Source: Pedobacter aquae | GTDB lineage: Bacteria > Bacteroidota > Bacteroidia > Sphingobacteriales > Sphingobacteriaceae | DNA: 64,000 nt | Direction: 5' to 3' | Assembly (NCBI RefSeq): GCF_008195825.1 | Contig: NZ_CP043329.1 | Coordinates: 434,001-498,000, forward strand | Shown here: positions 24,983 to 34,024 of the stretch, piece after piece | Numbering within the stretch: position 1 is the first letter of the stretch | Layout: each line of letters starts with the position of its first letter | Notes under the pieces: generated by a model | The model's input: the letters and a program-made list of their open reading frames with translations, nothing else | Told to the model about the DNA's origin: nothing | Database searches by the model: none | Position numbers and translations under genes: made by a program

Positions 24983-25675
24983 ATGTTTTTACAAGATATC
25001 GGAGTAGATACTTTATCAAATACCATTCAGGCGATGCAGGCCCCACAGCAAGTAGAAGAATTAAGCTTGTTTAATTTATTAACCAAAGGTGGTTGGGTAA
25101 TGATACCACTTGCATTATTGGCATTTTTAGGTTTAATTATATTTTTTGAACGCTATTTTACCATCAGAAAAGCTGCAAAAGACGAGTCTCAGCTAACTAT
25201 GCAGGTTCGTTCTAGCATTAAAAGTGGTAATTTAGATTCTGCTATAGCCATTTGTAAAAGCAGCAATACGCCAATTGGTAGAATGCTGCAAAAAGGTTTG
25301 TTAAGAATAGGCAGACCTATCAAAGATATTGAAGGGGCTATAGAAAACGTAGGTAAGCTAGAAGTTTCTAAGCTTGAAAAAAATATAGGCATTTTAGGTA
25401 TCATCGCTGGTATTGCACCCATGTTAGGTTTCGTAGGAACAATTATTGGTGTAATTACGATTTTCCATGATGTATCTGTTAAAGGAATTATAGAAATTGG
25501 TACCATATCTGGAGGTTTATATGTAAAGATGATTTCATCTGCAACAGGTCTTATCATTGGTATTATTGCCTATATTTTCTATAATATCTTAAATATCATG
25601 GTAGATAAGGTGATCCTGAAAATGGAGACAGATTCAATAGAATTTATTGACTTGTTAGAAGAACCAGGAAGATGA
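24983..25675 (+). CDS. exbB: MotA/TolQ/ExbB proton channel subunit
   Basis: This 230-residue inner-membrane protein has three transmembrane helices. The first is near residues 37-57 (WVMIPLALLAFLGLIIFF). The conserved pair lies near 140-200 and includes IAGIAPMLGFVGTIIGVITIF and the GLYVKMISSATGLIIGI pore segment. It forms the pentameric proton channel of Ton/Tol-like motors. The exbD gene overlaps its end by 4 nt. TolQ and ExbB cannot be told apart by eye. The tonB-like gene downstream favours the Exb type. Confidence 0.93.
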   Translation: MFLQDIGVDTLSNTIQAMQAPQQVEELSLFNLLTKGGWVMIPLALLAFLGLIIFFERYFTIRKAAKDESQLTMQVRSSIKSGNLDSAIAICKSSNTPIGRMLQKGLLRIGRPIKDIEGAIENVGKLEVSKLEKNIGILGIIAGIAPMLGFVGTIIGVITIFHDVSVKGIIEIGTISGGLYVKMISSATGLIIGIIAYIFYNILNIMVDKVILKMETDSIEFIDLLEEPGR

Positions 25676-26070
25676 ATTTAAGAAAGCGAAAAAGACCACA
25701 TGTAGAAGTACATACGGCAGCGTTAAACGATATTATGTTTTTCCTGTTGTTGTTCTTTTTATTAGCTTCTGCGGTTGTAAATCCAAATGTGGTGAAGTTA
25801 TTTTTACCAAGATCTAGTTCTGGGCAGGCTGTTCCGCAAAAAACAATTAATGTTTCTATTACGAAAGAATTGGAATATTTTGTTGAAAAAGAGCAAGTAC
25901 CTTTTGAACTTCTAGAGCAGAAGATTTTACCCTATCAGCAAGCCAATCCAGATTTAACAATTATTTTATTTGCAGATAGAACCATTGCCATAGAAAATAT
26001 TGTGAATTTAACTGATATAGCCAACAAACTTAAAATAAAGCTTGTTTTAGCAACAGAAACTAAGAAATGA
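25672..26070 (+). CDS. exbD: ExbD/TolR-family biopolymer transport protein
   Basis: This 132-residue protein has a single N-terminal transmembrane helix containing the proton-carrying Asp (LNDIMFFLLLFFLLAS, Asp at about residue 20) and a periplasmic domain ending in a typical ExbD strand-helix pattern (IILFADRTIAIENIVNLTDIA). It partners with the exbB product to convert proton flow into force on TonB. It overlaps exbB and the tonB-like gene by 4 nt on each side, indicating tight translational coupling. Confidence 0.93.
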   Translation: MNLRKRKRPHVEVHTAALNDIMFFLLLFFLLASAVVNPNVVKLFLPRSSSGQAVPQKTINVSITKELEYFVEKEQVPFELLEQKILPYQQANPDLTIILFADRTIAIENIVNLTDIANKLKIKLVLATETKK

Positions 26071-26897
26071 TTGATCTCTTAAAATCAAATCCTGATAATA
26101 ATTACCCAAAGGCAATTGCTTGCTCTTTAGGGCTTCTTATTGGTTTTGTATTGTTAAGCATTTTTTATATCATCAATACGGCAGAGCCACCTGAAGAAGT
26201 TGGTGTAGGCGGAATTATTGTTAACTATGGTACTTCTGACGAAGGTATGGGTAGCGATTATATGAGTATTGAAGAGCCATCTGTAGATCCTAATGCTAAT
26301 TTAACAGCTCCTGATAAGATTATACCTGATGCTAATACAGCCGAGACGCCTACTACGCAAAATAATGCTAACGACATTATAACCCAAGATATGGAGGATG
26401 CGGTGGCTGTGAAAACCAAAACAAACGCTAGCAGTACAGCGCCTAGTCAGAATACAGATGTAAAAGAAACCAAACCAACCGTTAACCAAAACGCTTTATA
26501 CAAGGGGAATAAAAATAAAGGTTCTGGTGCTGGTGATGGTATTACAGGAACACCAGGAAACCAAGGTAAACCAACCGGAGACCCTTTAGCCAACAATTAT
26601 GATGGTACCGGTTCTGGTAATGGTGGTGTGGCATTGTCTCTAGCGAGTAGAAGATTTGTGAGTAGTCCTGCTATTAAAGATAATGGTCAAAAAGCAGGTA
26701 AAATAGTTGTAGAGATTAGGGTAGATAAAAATGGAGTTGTAACTAGCGCTAAAGCAGGAGCAAGAGGTACAACCTTAACAGATGCCGATTTATGGGATAA
26801 ATGCGAAGCCGCTGCAGTAGGCTCAAGATTTAACATCTTAGATTCTGCCCCAGAAACTCAAATAGGATATATCACTTTTAACTTCAAAGTGAAATAA
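26067..26897 (+). CDS. TonB-like energy transducer
   Basis: This 276-residue protein has an N-terminal transmembrane helix (about residues 18-40) and a long low-complexity periplasmic spacer rich in Asn, Thr, Pro and Gly (about 60-190). The C-terminal region (about 205-276) resembles the TonB/TolA C-terminal fold (GKIVVEIRVDKNGVVTSAKAG, then an Ala-rich helix and GYITFNFKVK). It should span the periplasm and transmit force from ExbB-ExbD to an outer-membrane partner, plausibly the barrel encoded at 22107-23843. It closes the exb gene set before folC. Confidence 0.85.
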   Translation: MIDLLKSNPDNNYPKAIACSLGLLIGFVLLSIFYIINTAEPPEEVGVGGIIVNYGTSDEGMGSDYMSIEEPSVDPNANLTAPDKIIPDANTAETPTTQNNANDIITQDMEDAVAVKTKTNASSTAPSQNTDVKETKPTVNQNALYKGNKNKGSGAGDGITGTPGNQGKPTGDPLANNYDGTGSGNGGVALSLASRRFVSSPAIKDNGQKAGKIVVEIRVDKNGVVTSAKAGARGTTLTDADLWDKCEAAAVGSRFNILDSAPETQIGYITFNFKVK

Positions 26898-26932
26898 AAT
26901 GAATTTTTAAAACAGCATATTAGCATCTCACA

Positions 26933-27002
26933 TCTCAATACTCATATCTAGTATAAACATTATACAAGTGTCTCAAATCTCATGTCTCCATACTCACATC
27001 TA
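26933..27002. repeat. degenerate TCTCA/ATCTCA repeat reaching into folC
   Basis: Two imperfect direct copies (26936-26950 and 26971-27002, built from words such as tctcacatctca, atactcatatcta) flank a small palindrome GTATAA-ACA-TTATAC (26951-26965). The right copy contains the folC ATG and its first codons. Confidence 0.65.
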
Positions 27003-28283
27003 AAAAATTATCAGCAAACGCTAGACTATTTATACGCTAAGCTGCCGATGTTTACTCGTATTGGGGCTGAGGCCATTAAAAAAGATTTAACCAATACATT
27101 AGCTTTTTGCGAGGTTTTAGGGAATCCTCATCAAAAAATAAAAACCATACATGTTGCAGGTACTAATGGAAAAGGTTCTGTATCGCATATGCTAGCGGCT
27201 ATTTTACAAGAATCTGGTTATAAAACCGGTCTATATACCTCGCCACATTTAAGAGATTTTAGAGAACGAATTAAGATAAACGGAGTAATGATGCCTGAGG
27301 ATGATGTTATTCAGTTCGTAAGGCTTCATCAACAAGTTATTGAGGATATCTCTCCTTCTTTCTTTGAGGTTACGGTTGCTATGGCTTTTGATTATTTTGC
27401 TCAACAAGAAGTAGATATAGCTATCATAGAAGTAGGTTTGGGTGGTCGATTAGATTCTACCAATATCATCACTCCAGAGCTTTCTGTTATCACCAATATT
27501 GGTTATGACCATATGAATATTTTGGGCGATACTTTAGCGCAGATAGCATCAGAAAAGGCAGGTATCATCAAGCAAAATATACCAGTTGTAGTGGGCGAGT
27601 ATTTAGAGGAAACTTTACCCATTTTTACTACAAAAGCAAAGCAGGAAAATGCAGCTATTCGTTTTGCTGCTGATGAGCTTGAAGTAAAAGTCATTAGCCA
27701 AACAGCTCAAAAGATGGAGCTTGAGGTGAAAAGCAAATTTATAAATGCTCAATTTAGCTTAGATTTAGCAGCAACCTATCAAATTAAAAACTTTAAGGCT
27801 GTTTTATTAGCTGTTGATGAACTTCAAAAAAAAGGTTATCAAATTAAAATCGATGAGTTAACAACTGCACTTTCTGCAGTAAAGCAAATAAGCGGTTTAA
27901 TGGGGCGTTGGCAAGTTTTACAGCAAAAGCCTTTAGTTATTTGTGATACCGGCCATAATGAAGATGGTATAAAAGAAGTTCTAAAAAATATAGCGCTTAC
28001 ATCTCATCAAAACCTCCATATGGTTATCGGTATGGTGAAAGATAAAGATATTACTAAAGTCTTAAGCTTATTACCGCTTGATGCTATTTATTATTTTTGT
28101 GCACCTCAATTAGAAAGAGCCAAACCAGCACAAGAACTTGCAAATGAGGCCATTTCTTTAGGCTTTAAAGGCGAAGTATTCCCTTCTGTTTTGGATGCCT
28201 TGGAAGCTGCTAAAAATGAAGCTAAAGAAGATGATTTGGTTTTTGTAGGAGGCAGTACTTTTGTAGTGGCAGAGGTGGTGTAA
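26982..28283 (+). CDS. folC: bifunctional folylpolyglutamate / dihydrofolate synthase
   Basis: This 433-residue Mur-ligase-family enzyme adds glutamate to dihydropteroate and to folates. Motifs are visible: the P-loop HVAGTNGKGSVSHML (about 57-71), the YTSPHLRDFRERI omega-loop region, the metal-binding EVGLGGRLDSTN and the C-terminal domain CDTGHNEDGI. The family core begins NYQQTLDYLY, and the seven or eight residues before it (MSPYSHLK) come from a short-word repeat. No later ATG precedes the conserved core, so ATG 26982 is the best start. A separate gene for dihydropteroate synthase is not in the window. Confidence 0.96.
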   Translation: MSPYSHLKNYQQTLDYLYAKLPMFTRIGAEAIKKDLTNTLAFCEVLGNPHQKIKTIHVAGTNGKGSVSHMLAAILQESGYKTGLYTSPHLRDFRERIKINGVMMPEDDVIQFVRLHQQVIEDISPSFFEVTVAMAFDYFAQQEVDIAIIEVGLGGRLDSTNIITPELSVITNIGYDHMNILGDTLAQIASEKAGIIKQNIPVVVGEYLEETLPIFTTKAKQENAAIRFAADELEVKVISQTAQKMELEVKSKFINAQFSLDLAATYQIKNFKAVLLAVDELQKKGYQIKIDELTTALSAVKQISGLMGRWQVLQQKPLVICDTGHNEDGIKEVLKNIALTSHQNLHMVIGMVKDKDITKVLSLLPLDAIYYFCAPQLERAKPAQELANEAISLGFKGEVFPSVLDALEAAKNEAKEDDLVFVGGSTFVVAEVV

Positions 28284-28484
28284 AAGTTTAGTGGTTATGT
28301 GTTATAGTTTTTCATATATTTAGTTGTTTTTATACTCCTCAATAAATTCGTTTAAATACAAATAGGAGTTACTTTTTTAGTGACTTGATAAATTCCTTAA
28401 TTTCTGATATGAGCTAATCTCGAACTTCGAGTTCTTTCTTTACTATTTAAATATTTTATTGAATTTTCAGACATTTTTTGATAT
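28284..28484 (-). pseudogene. decayed coding fragments downstream of the helicase island
   Basis: Read on the minus strand, this stretch has protein-like pieces broken by stops and frame changes. One is a start-like piece MSENSIKYLNSKE beginning near 28474. Another is LISEIKEFIKSLKK followed by a stop. A third, in a shifted frame, is SYLYLNEFIEEYKNN ending with TAA just after folC. Together they look like one small lost gene of unknown family. No intact frame above 30 codons is present. Confidence 0.4.
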
Positions 28485-28792
28485 TTATACTTTTTCCGTT
28501 TCTAAAATCATGTTCAAAAATGATGTCGGTTGAAGAAAGTAGTTTGGGTTTTCTTCCAGTTTTTCCTTTATTAGAATTAGTCCTCCGTTAGTGTAAGATT
28601 CCATTGTTTTAATCAACAATTTTACCACATCATCTTCATCCAAATCTCCTTTTTCAAGTGCTACTAAGTCAATGTCTGTTTTTGCTATAAGAGCAATAAA
28701 TATATGTTTTCTTGTAAGTTGGTGAAGTCTTTACGTGTTGAAACTGTTGTCTTACTACCCCAGTGTTGAATATGGCGGCTAAAATCTGTTGA
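28485..28792 (-). pseudogene. broken hypothetical gene following the helicase
   Basis: Directly after the stop at 28793-28795 the same minus-strand frame stays open for 35 codons (STDFSRHIQHWGSK, then RKDFTNLQEN). A two-base change in an AT run near 28698-28705 then moves the protein-like reading to another frame. That frame continues IFIALIAKTDIDLVALEKG to FLNMILETEKV and a TAA at 28485. There is no start codon for the first part. The product is not recognised. It may be a partner gene of the helicase or a lost C-terminal extension. At least one frameshift disables it. Confidence 0.55.
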
Positions 28793-31700
28793 TTAAATAG
28801 GTTTTTTTCCAAAAACTAATTCTGGCAAGATTATTTTCGTTTCTTGTTCGCTTTCTTCTTTTTTCCAATAAACAATGAAATTCACTTTCGCACTTTTTAA
28901 TACATAGTTTTTCTCTTTCATATTTTCAATTTGTACAACGAACTGCCTAGAAAATTTTAAAACAGATTTTTCTTTTTCGTCCAAACATTCATCGTCTTTC
29001 ACGGTCAACTGGTCTCCGCTTTTAGTTGAGAAACCAAGTGTTGTCGGGTTATGAAATAGTCTAGCCAAACGTCTTTTAATAACAAGTGCATTGCTAATTC
29101 GTTCGGTTGCAAATGTATTTCTTTGTTTTCAATTCGTTCTAAATTGTCTGCTGTGATGGTGTCAAATATGTTTGAATTGAGATGAATTGTCAAGTTTGTT
29201 TTTGTTCTTGTCACGGCAACATACAAAAGTCGTTTTGCTTCGTCTGTTGATTGATTGAAGTTTTCAAGTATTAGAAAAACATTATCAAATTCTTTTCCCT
29301 TTGCTTTATGAATAGTTGAAACAAAAATTGTCTCGCCATTTTCACTATAAAAATCTTCAAGTTTTGATTCACGAATGAAAACTTCTAAGTCTGACTTATA
29401 TTTCTTTTTTGGATTTGATGCTTCAAATTCTTTGATAATATTTCCTAAAATTTCCAATTTAGTGCTGTGTCGATATTTATTAACCACTTCACGTTTTGCG
29501 TTTAACCAAATTTCATCAGTTATTGTATATATATCATCAGCTAGATTTAACTGATTTAAGAAATAGCGGACTTCATTAAGGTTGTATAAACTGAAACCGT
29601 CATTTGACTGAATGAGTTTTGCCTGTACATTATTTTTTAAGAGTAACCCTGTGATTTGTAACGCTTCTTCATTTGTCTTTGTCAAAATACAAGTTGTTCC
29701 CTTAAGTCCTGTGGCAAGAATGTCTTGCACAAGTGGATTGATGAGGTTTTCACTTTGGTATTTCACAATCTTTATTTTTCCGTTGTTGTTTTGATGTGCA
29801 ATAATTGGCGTTTGTTTTAGTCGGTGTGAAATTCGCTTTACAAATTGATTTGAAAAGTCAACAAGATTGCTTTTACTACGGTAATTCTCGACTAATTCGT
29901 GTTTAACTGCATTGTTTTCTTGAATAAATTGTTCAAGATGTTTTGCGCTTGCTCCTCTAAATTCATAAATGTTTTGATCATCATCACCAACAGTAATCAC
30001 TCGCATTTCTTCGTTTTGCTCCATTAAAGTAGTTATGAGACTAAATTCATCCTTATCCATATCTTGTGCCTCGTCAATTACCAAAACGGTTTTTGTTATT
30101 CGACTTGCCTCAACTTCATTATTTTTGATTTTCTGAACTGTCTTTTTGATGATATCGTCTGATTTTTCTAGACTACCAACTTTGCCCAACAAATCAAAAC
30201 AGTAGGAATGGAATGTTTTTATTTCAATAAAGTTTGCTGCATTTCCAATGAGTTTAAGTAAACGCTTTTTAAATTCGGTTGCTGCTGCTCTAGAAAATGT
30301 AATCATAAGCAACTGCTCGTGTTTTACATCCTCCATTAAAAGCAGTGAAGCCAATTTATGAACCAAAACTCTTGTTTTTCCACTTCCGGGACCGGCTGCT
30401 ACAACAATGTGTTTTGTTTCGTTGTCGTTGATGATTTTTAATTGGGTAGGCGAAAGTTCTCCAAAAAGTTGTCTGAATTTTGCAGGCGTAATATTTCGTT
30501 TGATTTCATTTTGGCGACTTCCTGGAAAATATCTGTTTAGAAATGATGAATAGTTTAAGTGAAAGTAATCTTCTACGAACTGTAAAGCACTCTTGTAGTC
30601 CTCAATCATTTTTTTGGCATATTCGCCAACAATGTGAATTTGTTGAACTTTACTTTCGTAAAACTGATTTAGTTTTTGATAATCGTCTTTTGTGTATCGC
30701 TTTTTATTGTCTTGTTCTGTTCGTTCAATGGTCAAACGATTATACACAACCAAAAAACCGCCTTCAATTTTTATCGCTTCAATTCTTGACAAGTAAAATA
30801 GTGTATCTTCAATATCGTCAAGATTGATATTTACTTTAAATAAACTTGAACTTTTCTCGTAAGCGGTTTTTAATTCCTGTACGGAAAATTCAACTAATAC
30901 TTCTTCTTTTGTAGAATCTTTTTCTGTAGCGTATATATTATTTTTTTCATAGAGAAACTCAACAATGAATTTTGCCAAAGCGTGTCTTTTCTCTAATTTT
31001 TCATTCAATAATTCTTTTGGGTGTAGCGAAAGAATAGCAATGTGATTTTTGGATTCTAGCCCTTTACGTTTAATCCAGTTTTTAATTGCCCAAAAATTAA
31101 GTATCGTTTTAATCTTGTTGGTGCTGATGTCGTCAAGTCTTTTTTCTTCGGCTTGTTCGTTCAGTTCTTTGATGTGAAGTACTTTTTCTTTTTCTTCAAT
31201 AATTGGAAGCAAAAAGTTTTCAATTTTACTGAATGTGTCAACGATGTTAAATGAACGATTTTTATTTTCACCTTTTTTGATAAAAGCGGTCAGATCTTTT
31301 GCATCGGCTAAAATCTTTTCTTCTCGCAAAAGATTGACAATGTTTATCACTTCTTCTTTTACAATTCCTAAATGGTCGCTGATGTAATCAATTCTTGATT
31401 CCGCCGCCTCATCGCTTCCTTGTTTTCTACTTTTACTTGAAAAAAGTTTTTTTATAATTCGGACACCTTTTTCTTTTTGATTACCAACAAATTTTTCCGA
31501 GGCATTGATTTTGGCAATGGCTTCTTGTACGTTTTTTGAAAGAATACTGTTAGCAAAAACTCGTGGCATATTTTGTCCGCGTTTCAAATATCCTGCATCT
31601 TCCAACGCTGCAATGGCTGTTGTTACTCGTGTTTCAATTTCAACAACATTGTCATCCCAACCTGCTTTTCGAGCAATTTCCAAAGCGGAATTTGAAACCG

Positions 31701-33609
31701 TTGAACGAAGTCTTGTAATTTCTTTTATTGCTTTCCAAACTTGCTGTATTTCCTTAATGGAAAGTTTTGTTTGATTTAGAAGAATAAAGTGTTTACTCAA
31801 ATCTTCTTCGTTAAACAACACAAAACAATCTGCCGTAATGTTTTCGTCTCGCCCCGCTCGTCCTGCTTCTTGAATGTAGTTTTCAAGTGAATCGGAAATT
31901 TCATAATGGATGACCATTCCAACGTCTTTTTTGTCAACACCCATTCCAAAGGCAGAAGTAGCCACCATTATTTGAGTTTCTCCATTGATAAACGAATCTT
32001 GGTTTTCAGATTTTTCTTGTTTATCCATTTTGCCGTGATAGGGCTTTGCACTAAAACCATCTTCTTTTAATCGTTCTGCAAGCGTGTAGGCTTTTCGTGT
32101 TCTTGAAACATAAATAATAGTCGGACAATTTTTTTCTTCAATCAAATCTCTCGCTGCCTGGTATTTTTCTTCTTCATCGCCTTTTTCAAATACTTTGTAT
32201 TGAAGGTTTGTTCGTGATGCTATTGAAGTAAACAATTCAAGATTAAGTGAAAGTTTTTCTCTGAAATAATCCCGAATATCTTCAATTACTTTTTGCTTTG
32301 CTGTTGCTGTGAAGCAAGAAACAGGGATGCCGTCTTCAAGATTTTTCTTTTCCTGAATGGATTTGATAAAATCTCCGATGTATAAATAATCAACTCTAAA
32401 ATCTTGTCCCCACGAAGAAAAACAGTGAGCTTCGTCAATAACAAAACGAGCTATCTTTCTACCTAAAACTAATTTCTCAATCGTTTTTGAGCGTAGCGAT
32501 TCAGGTGATATGTAAAGAATGGAGGCCGAACCGTCTTCCACTCGTTCAAAAGATTTTGCTCTTTCAATCGGGTCAAGCAAACCGTTTATTGTAACCGCAT
32601 CTGTAATTCCGATTTTTTCTAGGTTGTCGACTTGGTCTTTCATTAGCGATTGCAAAGGCGAAATCACAATCGTCAGACCTTTTGAAGTTTCACCGCTCAT
32701 TAAAGCAGGAACTTGAAACGTGATTGATTTTCCGCCACCTGTCGGGAAAATTGCAAGTATAGATTTGTTGTCAATTGCGGCTTTAACCGCTTTTTCCTGT
32801 AACGGTTCGCCTCCGTAACTTCTGTAAGAATCAAAGCCGAAAAACTTTTTTAATCCTTTATGTACGTCTAAAACGCTGTTACAATATTCGCAACCACTCA
32901 CACAAGGTTTGTTTCTCAAACGAAACATTATCAGCTCAACTTCGGGGTAATTTTTTAAAACCCAAGGTGGTGTTATAGAATTTATTTTCTTGAATTGAAC
33001 GAAAGAATTTATCAGCGATAAACAGTAAGCAAGTTCAATTGGTTTTTCTGAAATTATTTTTTCTAAATCAACTTGTTCGCAAATTTCGTTTTTAAATTTT
33101 TTACGAATTAGTTTTTCAATATCAGTGCTTGTGCTGTTGTATGAGATGTAACGAAAAAAAGAGTGGAACTCTTTTTTGTCGATTAAAAGTAAATAAAAAA
33201 TTTGTTTGAGTGTGTCGTCAGTCTGTTTGAAAGTAGCGATTTCGTCATTCAACAAATCTTTTGCTTTTATTGAATCATTCAACGGATTATTTGTGTCTTC
33301 GGATTGTAGTTTGTCGTCTTTGAGTAACGAATGATAAGGCTTTGTAGGGAATAGCAAAGGCGATAGAAAAAGCGTATCAATGATGTTTGCCGAACTTATT
33401 CCTGCATCATTGAGTGCTTTCCCAATGTAATTGATGTCGTGATTTAAAATATTATGTCCACATACGAATTGCGTTCCATTGAGAAACTGTATAAACTCAG
33501 CTATCGAAGTTTTATGAAAAGAACTTCCATTATCCTTGATGCTTCCAATGTCAAGAATTTTTCCGCTCTTAGGTTCAACTTCTGTATCAATAAATGCAAT
33601 TGTATTCAT
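28793..33609 (-). CDS. exonuclease-RecQ-UvrD helicase fusion, frameshifted near the C-terminus
   Basis: The 1534-codon frame (29005-33609) has three parts. First is a DEDD-type 3'-5' exonuclease-like domain (FIDTE at 7-11, GHNILNHDINYIG near 51-63). Second is a RecQ-type superfamily 2 helicase (a C-x3-C-x2-C cluster near 236-243, Walker A TGGGKS near 290-295, DEAH 392-395). Third is a UvrD/Rep-type superfamily 1 helicase (GPGSGKT near 1070, VIDEAQDMD near 1175, VGDDDQNIYEFRG). Near residue 1530 the A-run at 29020-29023 appears one base short. Adding one base joins the protein to SGDQLTV and about 75 further residues ending at 28793. It is a DNA repair or defence helicase of unknown target. 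Alternatively, an independent short gene starts at ATG 29068. Confidence 0.88.
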
Positions 33610-33613
33610 TATA

Positions 33614-33796
33614 TCAATATTTCCGTTTACTAGGAATCACACCTCAAACACCGCCTCTTGGCTCTTCAGCATCTCCTTTATATTTTGGAATTAAGTAAAT
33701 ATGTACATGATTAACTGTTTGTCCTGCGTTTTTGCTAACATTAATTCTAACATTGAATATGTCAGGATTAAATGAATATACTATAAAGTAATCAAT
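33614..33796 (-). pseudogene. HIT-family protein remnant
   Basis: The minus-strand reading contains the C-terminal third of a histidine-triad protein: FNVRINVSKNAGQTVNHVHI, with the H-x-H of the triad, then YLIPKYKGDAEEPRGGV. An in-frame TGA (33644-33646) sits where family members usually have Arg, and the reading resumes with GVIPSKRKY before the final TGA at 33614. A TAA at 33797-33799 closes the frame upstream and no start codon exists. The N-terminal two thirds are gone. The fragment ends 5 bp before the helicase start, so the two were probably one operon. HIT proteins hydrolyse nucleotide conjugates. Confidence 0.75.
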
Positions 33797-34024
33797 TTAT
33801 AATCTTTTCAATCTAAAAAAAAATATCTCCATAATTAACCTATTATTTAACTTTGTTTTTTTGGAAAATATTATTTTTCATGATTAAAAATTATGATAAA
33901 GTAACTTCTAAATAATAAAATTTAATTTGTAAAGAAAAATTTTTATTAATGTGTGCGTAAAATTATTAGTTGCTTAGATTGTTAATTTCTGATTATTCGC
34001 TAGTTTTTCAACTATTTTTGTCTA
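33797..34024. other. AT-rich intergenic stretch
   Basis: No protein-like frame or RNA gene was seen between the HIT remnant and the end of pabB. The plus strand carries TAACTTTG at 33848-33855, but nothing transcribed from it can be identified. Confidence 0.5.

Noticed and set aside
30543-30827. Antisense open frame within the helicase gene
   Set aside because: It lies wholly opposite a well-conserved coding region and has no recognisable domain or ribosome-binding site.
33644-33646. In-frame TGA of the HIT remnant as a recoded codon (selenocysteine)
   Set aside because: Arg is expected at this position, the N-terminal two thirds of the gene are missing and no start codon exists, so a dead gene explains it better.
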